From the NCBI RefSeq assembly GCF_006349365.1, contig NZ_CP040899.1:806001-870000 (forward strand): a DNA stretch of 64,000 nucleotides, given 5' to 3'. Origin of the DNA: Georgenia wutianyii. GTDB lineage: Bacteria; Actinomycetota; Actinomycetes; Actinomycetales; Actinomycetaceae. How positions within the stretch are numbered: position 1 is the first letter of the stretch; each line of letters starts with the position of its first letter. Shown here piece by piece: positions 42,213-50,773 of the stretch. Position numbers and translations under genes: made by a program. The notes under the pieces were generated by a model, which saw only the letters and a list, made by a program, of their open reading frames with translations, was not told the origin of the DNA and ran no database searches.

Positions 42213-44357
42213 TCAGCCCGCCAGGCCAACCAATCGAATCGGGTCTTCAAGGAGTTGTGGATCCACGAAGCGCTCTTGAACGGTAGGGCCACTGCGGTCC
42301 CATCCAGTAAATGTAATAATCTTGGTACGGGTGCCTGCTGCTCGCGGCGCAAGCTTACGTTCGAGCAAACCAGCAAATCGACGTTCGTGTGTCGACACAA
42401 TGAGTTGCCGCTGAGTCCGCAGGTGTCGGCACAAGTCAGCAAATCCGAGGACATTCACATCGTCCATGGATTGAACGGGGTCGTCGAGGAGCAGAAACGG
42501 CAGACCTCCTCGCTCGCCTGACGACAGACTCATGGCAATGAAGTAGGACAGTGCGACGATGTTGGCCTGCGACGTGGAGAAGACCAGGAGTGGATCAGCC
42601 GAAATATTCTCGACCTCGTCGATAACCAAAGGGCTCGTTGTCCCCTTCCGGTAGTAGGTGTCCAACTCGAACTCGACGGTCTTGAAAGCGGGATGCGGGT
42701 CGAGACGCTGGAAAATGTTCGCCACCAGCGGCTGCAGCGAACGCAACCTCGCCTCCGTGACCTCGACTCGAGCCTGGAGGGTCTGCTCGGATAGGGTCTG
42801 GAGACTGCGGGCCCTCGTCGACTCCGCGGTCATATGTTTCTCAGCCGGAGAGAGCATGGCTTGCAGGCTATGGATCTCCGCCGCTGCGCGCTCTACAGCG
42901 CCTTGATCCGACTGGCGGTCGAACGTTTCCAGAAGATTATGTAGCGCCCTTCGGGCTCTACGGAAGTAATCTACCGTAGGACCTGCGGTGGCGCCGAACG
43001 ACTCCACGTAGTCCCGATCGAACTGCACAACGCCGATACGCTGTCTAAGAGCTTCAACGGCTGAACTGGCCGCGACCTCAGCGCTCCGAGCCTGCTGCCA
43101 GCGCTCGACCTGCTCCTCTGCCGAGTTCATCAGTTCCCGAGCCGCGGTTTCGGCGGATGCGGCCCGACTGAACGCGTCTGCCAACTCGACAAAAGTCTGC
43201 TGCAATTCAAGAATCGTGTCAGTTGCTTCCGCTCGCTCGCGCAACTCACGTTCCACGCGAGCGGGCTCGATACTTTGGCCGCAAACCGGGCACGCGTCTG
43301 ACAGCATCGGCACAGCCAAGGCGGCAAGCTGTGCAACGTCGGCCGCCGCCATGCGCGCCGCATGCAATCTCCCTTGCGCGATCCCGCGCGAAGTTTCTGC
43401 TGCAGTCTTCGCGGCCTCGGCTCGCGCGAATTCTTCTCGGAGGAACGCTACCTGCTCCTCGGAAGGGACCTCGCCCAAGTCCTCTCGCATCTGTGAAGCA
43501 TGACGGACCAGGGTTCGCGCGGACTCGACGTAGTCAATTGCCTCGCCGAAGGCTGTCGCCGCGTCGCGAACATCGTCGGTCGTTTCAAGCGTCAGATCGC
43601 TCTCGCTGAAGAAAATGCCTGGGGGAGTGGCCATCAAGGCGGCTAGAGCTTCTTCGCGTACTGCCGCCACTTGGGGGCGAGCAGCCAACCGTGCGCGCGC
43701 GCTGTCGTAGTGGTCCCGAGCCTGCCTGAGAGCGTCGACGAGCCTGGCGTACTCAGCTCGAGCGATCTTTTCACGCTCGGATGCATGTTTCGCTACAGAC
43801 TTCACGGCGTCCTCGAAGTCTTCCAGCACTCCAAGTCCAAGCACGGTGCTCAACTGCTGATACCGGTCCGCGGGCCTGGCTTCAAGAACACGTCGCATGA
43901 CGTCCTGCTGCATGAGACCCGATGTGGTCAATGCCGCCTCAAGGGCCAGCTCGGTATGAGGAAGTAGGATGCTGCGCAGTCTGGCTTCGGCTTCATCCCC
44001 AAACAGTGGGGGCTCCGACGTTCGGCGAAGTTCGAGAGTGCTGCCTCCCTGATCGCCGGTGCGTCTGACGGTCACAGATCCCGATGGCAGACCGAGGTCG
44101 ATCTCGACGGTAGCCTTGCGTCCGAGCCGGTACTGGTTGACGACATGCTCGACATTCCGGCGCGAACGAAGACTCTCAAGACGTTCGATTCTGCCGAGGA
44201 GTCCCCACTGCAGCGCATCGAAGAAGCTAGTCTTACCCGTGCCGTTCGGTCCTGTAATAACTACTGCCGCAGCTGACAAGTCGAACTCGCGGGCATCGCG
44301 AAATCCGCGAAACGCCTCGACTCGAAGTCGGTTGATGACAGGCTCAGAGTACGTCAT
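42213..44357 (-). CDS. Rad50/SMC-like ABC ATPase of a putative conflict system
   Basis: This is a 714-residue AAA/ABC-class ATPase. The N-terminal head has Walker A GPNGTGKTS (residues 36-44) in the RecF/SbcC context LRVEAFRGFRDAREFDLS. A long, partly coiled-coil middle (residues about 200-560) carries a CPVC zinc hook near 354-357 as in Rad50. The C-terminal head has the signature SSGERGG, Walker B FLLLDDPVQSMDD (about 627) and STHERR. I chose the start at ATG 44357, which overlaps the upstream gene by 14 nt; a longer start at 44402 is possible. Codon use is less GC-biased than in neighbours. It is the ATPase of a three-gene operon with a middle protein and a SIR2 protein. Confidence 0.85.
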   Translation of the reverse strand: MTYSEPVINRLRVEAFRGFRDAREFDLSAAAVVITGPNGTGKTSFFDALQWGLLGRIERLESLRSRRNVEHVVNQYRLGRKATVEIDLGLPSGSVTVRRTGDQGGSTLELRRTSEPPLFGDEAEARLRSILLPHTELALEAALTTSGLMQQDVMRRVLEARPADRYQQLSTVLGLGVLEDFEDAVKSVAKHASEREKIARAEYARLVDALRQARDHYDSARARLAARPQVAAVREEALAALMATPPGIFFSESDLTLETTDDVRDAATAFGEAIDYVESARTLVRHASQMREDLGEVPSEEQVAFLREEFARAEAAKTAAETSRGIAQGRLHAARMAAADVAQLAALAVPMLSDACPVCGQSIEPARVERELRERAEATDTILELQQTFVELADAFSRAASAETAARELMNSAEEQVERWQQARSAEVAASSAVEALRQRIGVVQFDRDYVESFGATAGPTVDYFRRARRALHNLLETFDRQSDQGAVERAAAEIHSLQAMLSPAEKHMTAESTRARSLQTLSEQTLQARVEVTEARLRSLQPLVANIFQRLDPHPAFKTVEFELDTYYRKGTTSPLVIDEVENISADPLLVFSTSQANIVALSYFIAMSLSSGERGGLPFLLLDDPVQSMDDVNVLGFADLCRHLRTQRQLIVSTHERRFAGLLERKLAPRAAGTRTKIITFTGWDRSGPTVQERFVDPQLLEDPIRLVGLAG

Positions 44358-44910
44358 CAAGCGTAGCCCCCTGTTCGAAAGCGGCAATCGCGCGTTGAGC
44401 AAGTTCTTCGTTTGCTCCGTGAAGAGCGAGAGATCGCATTAGCGAGGAGAGAGCGTTGGTCTGCGTGTCCGATGTTGTGGATGTCGCTGGCTCGACGAAA
44501 GGGGCAAGTGCGTGACTGATCGCTTCCCGGGTCGGGTCTACGCCTGTGTGCGCGATGCGTCGCAGTCGCGTCGTGTCATAGTTGATGGCGTACAGAGCCC
44601 GCGTTACGTCGTCATCCTCGGCAGATTTTTCCTGAGTGAGCAGCACCAGGTACGTATCCCACTTTTTCGGGCCAAGGATAGCGGACTCGATGCGCTGCGC
44701 GAGGGTTTCGAACGCAACGGGCTCAGCAAGGACCAGGTCCTGAATGGTACTAACGGCCGCTACGGCCACAACAAAATACCTGTTCTCGGCCAAGATCAGA
44801 TCGACACGCCCTCTCACTGTCTCGACGTGAAAGTCTTGATCTAAAAGAACCGATTTCGTGAGATGGAGGAGTTCCTCGTCGGAGCGAGCATCTGGCGACA
44901 TAATGCTCAC
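44344..44910 (-). CDS. 188-aa middle protein of the SIR2/ABC-ATPase operon
   Basis: This soluble 188-residue protein has no enzyme motif I can name. An alpha/beta N-terminal half contains WDTYLVLLTQE, and a centre with IxYDTTRLRRIAHTGVD, followed by AISHALAPFVEP and a flexible Ser/Thr linker. The W-x3-Y-LVLL and YDT-RLR-I features resemble the middle component of ABC-three-component conflict systems, a small adaptor between the ATPase and effector; this similarity is from memory and needs a profile search. Its ATG overlaps the SIR2 stop by 4 nt and its end overlaps the ATPase start. The base composition is AT-richer than the window. Confidence 0.65.
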   Translation of the reverse strand: MSIMSPDARSDEELLHLTKSVLLDQDFHVETVRGRVDLILAENRYFVVAVAAVSTIQDLVLAEPVAFETLAQRIESAILGPKKWDTYLVLLTQEKSAEDDDVTRALYAINYDTTRLRRIAHTGVDPTREAISHALAPFVEPATSTTSDTQTNALSSLMRSLALHGANEELAQRAIAAFEQGATLDDVL

Positions 44911-46232
44911 GACGCAATCACCTCGTCGGCGTGCCGGACCTTGGGCACTAAAGCGAGGGGGCCGTCGACAATGTCGAACTCGTCCACATCGCCGATGATT
45001 CGATGAGGTAGGGCGTCTGGCTTAGCGATCGGCCCGACTCCGCCAGCGACAAGGAATACTGGGTGCGGTTCGCCGCGATAGTCGTGGGCCTGAAGTCGAC
45101 TTTCGGCCGCTTCGACAAGTTGCCGCGCTGGAACCGTCTGCGTTGCGATGAGAATCTCGATCGGTCCAAGGTTGGTTTCGAGAATTTGGTTGTGCTTGAG
45201 ATCGACTGAGTCGCCGACCAGGTGCCCCAACGCGATCAACGCTTTTCCGAACTCCGGACTCTTTAGGACAGACTCGCCCGCCCGGGGGTTGATGTCGACC
45301 TTGCGAGACCACTGAAGTACTGTGAGCGAGTCAGACTTGAACAGTCCGGTCTTGGCATGATCGAGCTTCTGGGCCAATTCAGCACCTGCGGACAGGCCGT
45401 GCTCGTTGAGCCGGGCGATGATGTATGCCGCAGCGAGCTCCTCCATGAACGCGTCAGCCGTGACCGGAACCTTGTGCTCGTCCGGGAGTGCAGGAGCAAG
45501 GGCTTTCCACTGCGAAGTGTCCCAATTCGTTATGATGTCCGGAGAGACAACGCGAACTTTATCGACGGACCCGACCTCGGTAATCGCCTCGGCGATGCGC
45601 TGCTTCACGTATGTAGCGACATCGCCGATACCGATGAAGACGACCACCGAACTGCCAAGTCGAGCATGTGTTTGTTCCTGCACCCACTTCGGCGGGTTGG
45701 CGAGGTGAGCGGTCGTGACGAGAAGCGATCCTGGTCTAGACGCGCAGCCGTGGACTTTCAACACCCAGGGCGGCGTGACATCTGCAAGATCGTGCTCGTT
45801 CGTGACGGTGGGGAGGTGTTCCTCGCCGGAGCCTCGCTCTATACAGTTGTCCCAGTTCGTCGTCAAGACATCGACGGCACGTTCGAGCATCAGATACGCC
45901 AGCACCCGGTGCGCATATCCGGGTGTAGCAGACTTGAAGTTCGCCGACTTCGCGGCCGTCTGACGGAGGGCATCTTCTCCGCCGGACAACTGTGCGACAG
46001 CGTCTGCTACGCCAAGAAGATCCCACTCATCCACAGAAGCGAGAACTGAGAAGCTGCCCTTGAGCTGACTATGGAGTGCCTGCGCCAGGCCAGCGCCGCT
46101 CGGGAGCGCCGTGGGAGGAGAGACGCTGATGCCGGCGCCCGCATAGATGACGAGCTTGCCGATAACAGCTCGTGCGGCCAAGGCGACGGCGTACGGCGGG
46201 ACGCTAGTCGGGATCGGCGACGGTTGATGCAC
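44907..46232 (-). CDS. SIR2-domain protein, probable NAD+-consuming effector
   Basis: This is a 441-residue protein with an N-terminal SIR2-like domain. The NAD-binding motif is AGAGIS (residues 31-36), the second motif TTNWD (124-128), and the catalytic His is in LKVHG (H161). The CxxC zinc pairs of true sirtuin deacetylases are absent, as in SIR2 domains of anti-phage systems, which deplete NAD+. Residues about 250-441 are a separate alpha/beta domain that I do not recognise. It starts with GTG 6 nt after a TAGCAT box on the minus strand and leads the operon. A role as a defence effector gated by the downstream ATPase is inferred. Confidence 0.8.
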   Translation of the reverse strand: MHQPSPIPTSVPPYAVALAARAVIGKLVIYAGAGISVSPPTALPSGAGLAQALHSQLKGSFSVLASVDEWDLLGVADAVAQLSGGEDALRQTAAKSANFKSATPGYAHRVLAYLMLERAVDVLTTNWDNCIERGSGEEHLPTVTNEHDLADVTPPWVLKVHGCASRPGSLLVTTAHLANPPKWVQEQTHARLGSSVVVFIGIGDVATYVKQRIAEAITEVGSVDKVRVVSPDIITNWDTSQWKALAPALPDEHKVPVTADAFMEELAAAYIIARLNEHGLSAGAELAQKLDHAKTGLFKSDSLTVLQWSRKVDINPRAGESVLKSPEFGKALIALGHLVGDSVDLKHNQILETNLGPIEILIATQTVPARQLVEAAESRLQAHDYRGEPHPVFLVAGGVGPIAKPDALPHRIIGDVDEFDIVDGPLALVPKVRHADEVIAS

Positions 46233-46238
46233 TCTCCG

Positions 46239-46244
46239 ATGCTA
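46239..46244 (-). promoter_or_regulatory. Probable -10 box TAGCAT (leaderless SIR2 operon)
   Basis: On the minus strand TAGCAT ends 6 nt before the GTG at 46232, so the SIR2/ATPase operon is probably transcribed without a leader. Confidence 0.5.
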
Positions 46245-46547
46245 CGGGCACCGAGTGCCTCCCGTGGGGAAATGCTGACGTCGGCTCGTGCCCGAGGCTG
46301 GGTTTCACGTCCTTCCTTTGCGACACCGTTACGTGGGGTACTTTCTGTGGTTCTCGCCGCTCGACTGGTCTCCTGCCGATGTCGGTGACAGCCCCCGCCG
46401 CGGGAATACACAGCCGCGGACTGGCTCCCACGCTGTGCTGGCAGGCGGTATCGTCTGCCGACCCTTCAATGGCGCGTGCGAGTCGCGCACCTGGTTCGGC
46501 AGTCGGCACGGACGCGCACTACGTCGCTGGCGGGTATATGCGTACTG
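46245..46547. other. Intergenic stretch upstream of the SIR2 operon
   Basis: About 300 nt upstream of the SIR2 promoter and beyond the 3' end of the 46548-46868 gene contain no recognisable gene; short frames on both strands lack family sequence. It may hold upstream regulatory sequence for the SIR2 operon, but no clear palindrome is visible. Confidence 0.45.
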
Positions 46548-46868
46548 TCAGCGCCGAGGCAGGCCACCCGCGTCCCACCAAACGCGAAGCTCGGACGCGT
46601 ATCCGACGTCGTCGCCGCCACGCTCCAGCCCATAGTGATCACGCAAGTCGGCGCTGATGCGCGCCGCGATCTCGTCCGCCGGCCTGTGGTGTGCGAGGAG
46701 GGTGACGACGGGCCCGAGTAGGCAGTCCCACTCGTCGTCCGGCTGCTCGGCTTGGGCATTGCTCCCAGCCGAGGCCCAGGCGTTGAGCCGTCGCCTCACC
46801 TCGCCGATCCGCCGCTGAGAGGCTCGTTGCTGGCGAGAGGTTGCCTCCTCGCTCGCGGATAGCTCCAT
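46548..46868 (-). CDS. Small acidic protein, unrecognised
   Basis: This 106-residue protein has a charged, probably helical N-terminus (SASEEATSRQQRASQRRIGEVRRRLNAWASAG). Its C-terminus is Trp-rich (VGYASELRVWWDAGGLPRR) with a DDEWDCLLGPVVTLLAHHRPADEIAARISADL core. The last part resembles hypothetical actinobacterial proteins with an ERGG-x-VGY-LR-WWD pattern, but no function is known. ATG 46868 or GTG 46874 may be the start. It lies just outside the SIR2 operon in the accessory region. Confidence 0.5.
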   Translation of the reverse strand: MELSASEEATSRQQRASQRRIGEVRRRLNAWASAGSNAQAEQPDDEWDCLLGPVVTLLAHHRPADEIAARISADLRDHYGLERGGDDVGYASELRVWWDAGGLPRR

Positions 46869-46886
46869 GCTCACAAGACCCTATTG

Positions 46887-47044
46887 ATGGACCACCGGCA
46901 GGAGTGGGTACCGTTGACGATCCTCGCCTGGCGACAGGCGCAGAGCTGATCGCGCTGCTTCAGTCACCACTTCGGCCGCCCGGGGGTGTCGAACGGCGGC
47001 ATGACGTGAGCACGCTCATCGGGCGCGAGCACACCTATGAGTAG
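46887..47044 (+). pseudogene. Possible frameshifted remnant of a WVPxTVLAWR-type small protein
   Basis: An ATG at 46887 opens a 20-codon frame (HRQEWVPLTILAWRQAQ) that stops at 46949. In another frame the same stretch continues with ATGAELIALLQSPLRPPGGVERRHDVSTL to a stop at 47044. Together they resemble a small actinobacterial protein with a W-VP-TVLAWR start and a PPGG-V-ERW-DVSTL end, split by a single-base change near 46940. This is a reading of sequence pattern only. Confidence 0.3.
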
Positions 47045-47115
47045 AGCCAACGGGTAGTGCGTGTCGGGGGCGCGCGTGGCCGTGGTGATAGCGGATGTCA
47101 GAGCAAGGAGGCATG

Positions 47116-47337
47116 ATGTCGTCCAGTAAGAAGGGAGGCGTCATGGTGGTGCACGGCGTGGAGATGCTCACGCGAGAGCAAGCGCTCGAGCGGCGTGATC
47201 AGCTGCGTGAGCAGCTCGGGCTGAGCGAGGCGGACATGCGCGATCGTGCGGCCAACTATGAGCTGACCCTTCACCAGTCAGCGCTCGTGGACGAGATCGA
47301 TGGGCTGAACTACCTGCTCGCGGCCGCCTCCCGTTGA
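47116..47337 (+). CDS. Small helical protein, first of a two-gene unit, unrecognised
   Basis: This roughly 73-residue soluble protein has a helical, heptad-like core (LTREQALERRDQLREQLGLSEADMRDRAANYELTLHQSALVDEIDGLNYLLA), which could be an antitoxin-like dimerisation or adaptor module. Several starts compete: ATG 47116 with AAGGAGG 4 nt upstream, ATG 47143 with GGGAGG 4 nt upstream, and ATG 47095. The stop is directly coupled to the next gene (TGATG). The coupling of a small helical protein with a larger unknown one is the shape of many two-gene conflict modules; function unknown. Confidence 0.6.
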   Translation: MSSSKKGGVMVVHGVEMLTREQALERRDQLREQLGLSEADMRDRAANYELTLHQSALVDEIDGLNYLLAAASR

Positions 47338-48098
47338 TGCCGCTTTCCTCGGACGAAGAGTTGCTCGCTCTCAAGGCGAGCGAGTTCGCCGACACGCTCA
47401 ATCAAACGATCCGCGCTGCGGTCGGTGTTGGTTGTGCACCGTTCGCCGTGACAGCCCTCCCTGAGGATCGTGCGGCCTACGTTCGCCAGCAGCCGGTCGA
47501 TGGCATCCCGCTCAAGACTGAGGCAGGCCAAGATCTCCTGATCCTCCGAGCTGCCTTCAAATGCCGCATCGGCCGCAAGGACGGTTACTTCAAGGTCTGG
47601 GAGTCGTTTTTCAAGGTATTCCCGGCTCCTCCAGCAAGGGCGCTCCCGATTGTCCGATACGACTTCGTTGAAGATCCTCTCGGCTCCGTGCCGGCCGCTC
47701 ACGTCCAGTTTCATGCGGACCATCCGGCCCTAGCCGAAGCACTGCAGCACACGGGACTCGCAACACGCAGGGGCAAGCAGCGTCGGGCGGACCTCCAAAA
47801 GGGGCGAGCCCCGCAGGCGTCTGATATTCATTTTCCCATTGGCGGTAGGCGTTTTCGGCCATGCCTCGAAGACTTACTCGAGGTGCTCATGGACGAGTTC
47901 GGCGTGCGCTGCCCTCCCGGCGCGCGCGACCACTTACGCGAGGCGCGGGCGCGGTGGCGCACGATCCAGTCCAGGGCCGTCGTCCGCGACGCGCCGGCTG
48001 AGGCAGCAAAGACGTTGCGCGAGATTGGATACGACGTCACGTGGCGGGGACCCGGTGACGAGCCGGTTGGGCATTCAACTCGCCTCCACGAGCTGTAA
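47337..48098 (+). CDS. Unrecognised 253-aa protein, second of a two-gene unit
   Basis: This is a soluble protein with no motif I recognise. It starts SSDEELLALKASEFADTLNQTIRAAVGVGCAPF, has a central beta-rich portion (RYDFVEDPLGSVPAAHVQFHADHPAL), a DIHFPIGGRRFRPCLEDLLEVLMDEFGV stretch, and an Arg-rich C-terminus. The HFP-GG-R-RP-LED-LE-L-EFG stretch looks like a conserved core and may be an enzyme or RNA-binding site. The ATG overlaps the TGA of the small upstream gene. GC content and codon use are intermediate between the island and the core. The gene ends before a long bidirectional hairpin. Confidence 0.6.
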   Translation: MPLSSDEELLALKASEFADTLNQTIRAAVGVGCAPFAVTALPEDRAAYVRQQPVDGIPLKTEAGQDLLILRAAFKCRIGRKDGYFKVWESFFKVFPAPPARALPIVRYDFVEDPLGSVPAAHVQFHADHPALAEALQHTGLATRRGKQRRADLQKGRAPQASDIHFPIGGRRFRPCLEDLLEVLMDEFGVRCPPGARDHLREARARWRTIQSRAVVRDAPAEAAKTLREIGYDVTWRGPGDEPVGHSTRLHEL

Positions 48099-48262
48099 GG
48101 AGGCCACACTCGGTTGGGTGTCCGTGGCGAACCGAGCGGCTCGCCTCGCGAGGCGCTTCCGAGCCGCGTGCCGGGGGCGGCGCACGTTTCGGCGCCCGAC
48201 TACGCGCCGGGCGCGCGGTACGCCGATGAAGACGACCGTGCCGGGAGTGCTGAAGTCCCTGC

Positions 48263-48306
48263 AGTGCCGGGTCGGCGCCGTGTGGTGACGGCCCCGACCC
48301 GGCACT
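48263..48306. terminator. Very long bidirectional hairpin terminator
   Basis: AGTGCCGGGTCGG (48263-48275) pairs with 48294-48306. After a single C/C mismatch, GCCGT (48277-48281) pairs with ACGGC (48288-48292). This gives an 18-bp stem around a 6-nt loop. It lies between the two-gene unit and the convergent GH43-like gene, ending 24 nt before that gene's stop. Confidence 0.8.
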
Positions 48307-48330
48307 ATCGACCAGCAGTGGAGCGTCCGC

Positions 48331-50430
48331 CTAGCCGCAGCTCAGTGCCTCGAACGTCGCCTCGGTGGTCGAGGAGCGTTCACCGATCCGCGCGCTGACG
48401 CTGACCGTGCCGGCCTCCAGCGCGTCCTGCCGCGTGCTGAAGGTGTGGAAGGCGTTGTTCCCGGCGGCGACCTCCTCGAACTGGCGGGCGCCGTATGCCG
48501 TCGTGAGTTCGATGGTTGCCGGCGCCTCGTCGGTGTTGAGCGCGCGCACCGCGACATAGGCACGCCCCGCGAGGCAGCGCGCCTGGGCCTGCACGTCCAC
48601 CGAGACCTCGTCCACGTCGTCCGACGGGAGCATGCCCTTCTCGACGACGAGGGTGTGGTTCTCCCCGAAGACGTTGAGCTCGGCGATCCCCACCGTGACG
48701 TCCTCCGTCGTGCCGGTGATCTTCAGGCGCACGGCGTGGGTGAGCACCCGGTCGAACGTGACGTACTCAGCGGTGTGCGGAGTGGTGTTCTCGCTCCTGT
48801 CGACCAGCGGCTGCCACGAGTTCGACTCGATGTCGCGGTACTCCAGGGTGTACTGCACCGCGTTGTCCTTCGTGTGCCCGTGCCCGATCTCCTTCCAGTT
48901 GATCTGCGCCGCGGAGATGTAGAACGGGTTTCCGAAGCCGCTGATGTACGTCGGGTCCTCGTCGTCCTCGGCCGGCTGCCACCAGGTCCCGAGCGACCGG
49001 TCCGCCGCGTAGTACGGCGTGCGTCCGGGGGCGTAGCTGCTCGTCCAGTACGCCGATGTGAGCGTGCTGACGTTGTACAGCCCGACGTCCCGCTGGCCGT
49101 CGATCTCGTGTCCCGGGGCCAGCTGGGGCGTGTTGGACAGGTCGCAGCTCAGCGCACCCGTGGGCCCGACCTCGCACGTGTCCATCCCCAGCCGCCGCTC
49201 GAAGCCCGTCTCGTAGGCGATGACGTAGGTGTAGAAGAAGATGATGTTGCCCGCGTCGTCGACCACGAAGGAACCGTGCCCCGCGTTCGGGTACAGCGCG
49301 CTCGGGTAGTTGCTCTGCGGGCCGTAGCCGATCGGGTTCACCTGCCCCTCCGGCAGGGTGTACTCCCCGAGCGGGGTCTGGGACGACATGACTCCGGCGT
49401 TGTAGCCCGTGTGCTCCGACCCGCCGGAGACGACCTGCACGTAGTACGTGTCGCCCACCTTGAACATCTGCCCTCCCTCCATGTACCCGTGGGTGAAGCC
49501 CTGCTTGTTCTCACCGATGTGCTGCCACTCCTGGGCCGGGTCGTAGTCGAAGAGCACGACGGGCTCGGTCAGCACCTTGGTCGGATCCGTCGGATCGAGC
49601 TCGACGCCCATGATCGGCGCGCCGAGGTTGTAGACCAGGTAGAGACGGCCGTCCGTGTCGAGGAAGAACTGGACGTCACCGGCCGAGAGGGTCCGGCCGT
49701 TCAGGTGCCTGGGCCACCCGAGCTCGGTCCACGGACCGGTGGGGGAGTCCGCGACGTAGAACGGCGTCCAGTTGCCCCCCATGTAGAACTTGTCGCCGAC
49801 CTGGACGACGGACGGCGCCGTGAGACCCAGGTTCATCTCGTGGGGGGTCCAGGTGAGGTAGTCGGTCGTGGACCAGGCGACGCGGCTGTTGACGTCGTTC
49901 CCCAGGCCACCGGACGCGTACAGGTACATGGTTCCGTCGACGTTCAGGGCGCTGAAGTCCGCGGCCGTGCGGAAGGCGTTCTCGCCCACGGTCGAGAAGT
50001 TCTCGCCCGGGGCGGTGAAGCCCGCCTTCGACAGGCCTGAGAGGTTCCGCCCGTCCGCCGATGTCCACTCCGGCTTCGCCAAGATCTCCAACATCCTGGG
50101 AGACACATTCGCGATGCCCTCATCCGTCGGCGCCATCGCAATCGGATTACTGTCGACTTCCATGTCAGGCAGGTCGATCGGGTTCGTGTAGGTCAGGTCC
50201 ATGTCGACGCCGGGCAGGGGCACCCTGGCGGCAGGGCTTCCCCACGGCGTCGGCTCCTCGGCCCCTACGGCGGTACCGACCGCCATGGGAGCTCGAGCCG
50301 GCGCCCCGGCTGCACCCCCGGCCGCGACGAGGCTCGCGGCGATCAAAGCCCCTGCGGCAGCGAGGGCTGCTGAGGTTTGCGCCATGCCTCGCCGGCTGCG
50401 TCGGTCTTTTCGGGCTGTCTCTTCGGTCAT
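48331..50430 (-). CDS. Secreted GH43-like glycosidase with C-terminal carbohydrate-binding-like domain
   Basis: This is a 699-residue extracellular protein. The basic N-terminus with paired arginines (KDRRSRRGMAQ) and an alanine-rich helix form a signal peptide, possibly Tat-type. A five-blade beta-propeller follows with GH43-like strands (DGTMYLYASGG; GDVQFFLDTDGRLYLVYN; YMEGGQMFKVGDTYYVQV). The D in DVQFF and E in MEGG sit where the pKa-modulating Asp and acid Glu usually are. A discoidin/CBM32-like domain occupies residues about 490-620. Substrate is unknown; arabinan, xylan or another plant or microbial glycan is possible. ATG 50430 has GGAG 9 nt upstream. Confidence 0.82.
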   Translation of the reverse strand: MTEETARKDRRSRRGMAQTSAALAAAGALIAASLVAAGGAAGAPARAPMAVGTAVGAEEPTPWGSPAARVPLPGVDMDLTYTNPIDLPDMEVDSNPIAMAPTDEGIANVSPRMLEILAKPEWTSADGRNLSGLSKAGFTAPGENFSTVGENAFRTAADFSALNVDGTMYLYASGGLGNDVNSRVAWSTTDYLTWTPHEMNLGLTAPSVVQVGDKFYMGGNWTPFYVADSPTGPWTELGWPRHLNGRTLSAGDVQFFLDTDGRLYLVYNLGAPIMGVELDPTDPTKVLTEPVVLFDYDPAQEWQHIGENKQGFTHGYMEGGQMFKVGDTYYVQVVSGGSEHTGYNAGVMSSQTPLGEYTLPEGQVNPIGYGPQSNYPSALYPNAGHGSFVVDDAGNIIFFYTYVIAYETGFERRLGMDTCEVGPTGALSCDLSNTPQLAPGHEIDGQRDVGLYNVSTLTSAYWTSSYAPGRTPYYAADRSLGTWWQPAEDDEDPTYISGFGNPFYISAAQINWKEIGHGHTKDNAVQYTLEYRDIESNSWQPLVDRSENTTPHTAEYVTFDRVLTHAVRLKITGTTEDVTVGIAELNVFGENHTLVVEKGMLPSDDVDEVSVDVQAQARCLAGRAYVAVRALNTDEAPATIELTTAYGARQFEEVAAGNNAFHTFSTRQDALEAGTVSVSARIGERSSTTEATFEALSCG

Positions 50431-50773
50431 CACTGGATCTCCGTCCTGCGACTTTGCAGAATCCCGCACGGTCCCGATCTCCTGGATCTCTGAACCGGCG
50501 AGTTGGACAGCGTTAACGCTCACATCATTGGGCCCGATGTCGAGTCTGAGTCAGGTCATAACACCTGTCAACCCATCGGTCCGAATTGCGGAAGTGTGCT
50601 CGCCGGGTATTTCTGCTTTCAATCCGAAACCGCCACTCGTGCGGGTGGTTCTTTAGTAGGAATTCCCTTGAGCGATCGCGAGCGCGTGTCCTGCGAAGGT
50701 CTTGGTGTGACCTCTCGGGGCGTAGGTCATCGCTCGCGAGGGGGAGGGTCTCGACACAGGCTGAACGCGGGTT
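50431..50773. other. Upstream region of the GH43-like gene
   Basis: About 340 nt between the divergent GH43-like and TetR genes hold no recognisable gene; an in-frame ATG at 50523 could lengthen the GH43 protein but would bury its signal peptide. The GH43 promoter must lie here, but no strong box is evident. Confidence 0.45.

Noticed and set aside
42213..46232. Thoeris or other TIR-based defence system.
   Set aside because: No TIR domain or ThsA-type SLOG/SIR2 fusion is present; the partners are a Rad50-like ATPase and a small adaptor-like protein instead.
41753..46547. Integrative element with attachment sites around the SIR2 operon.
   Set aside because: No integrase, tRNA end or direct repeat is visible at the flanks; only base composition suggests transfer.
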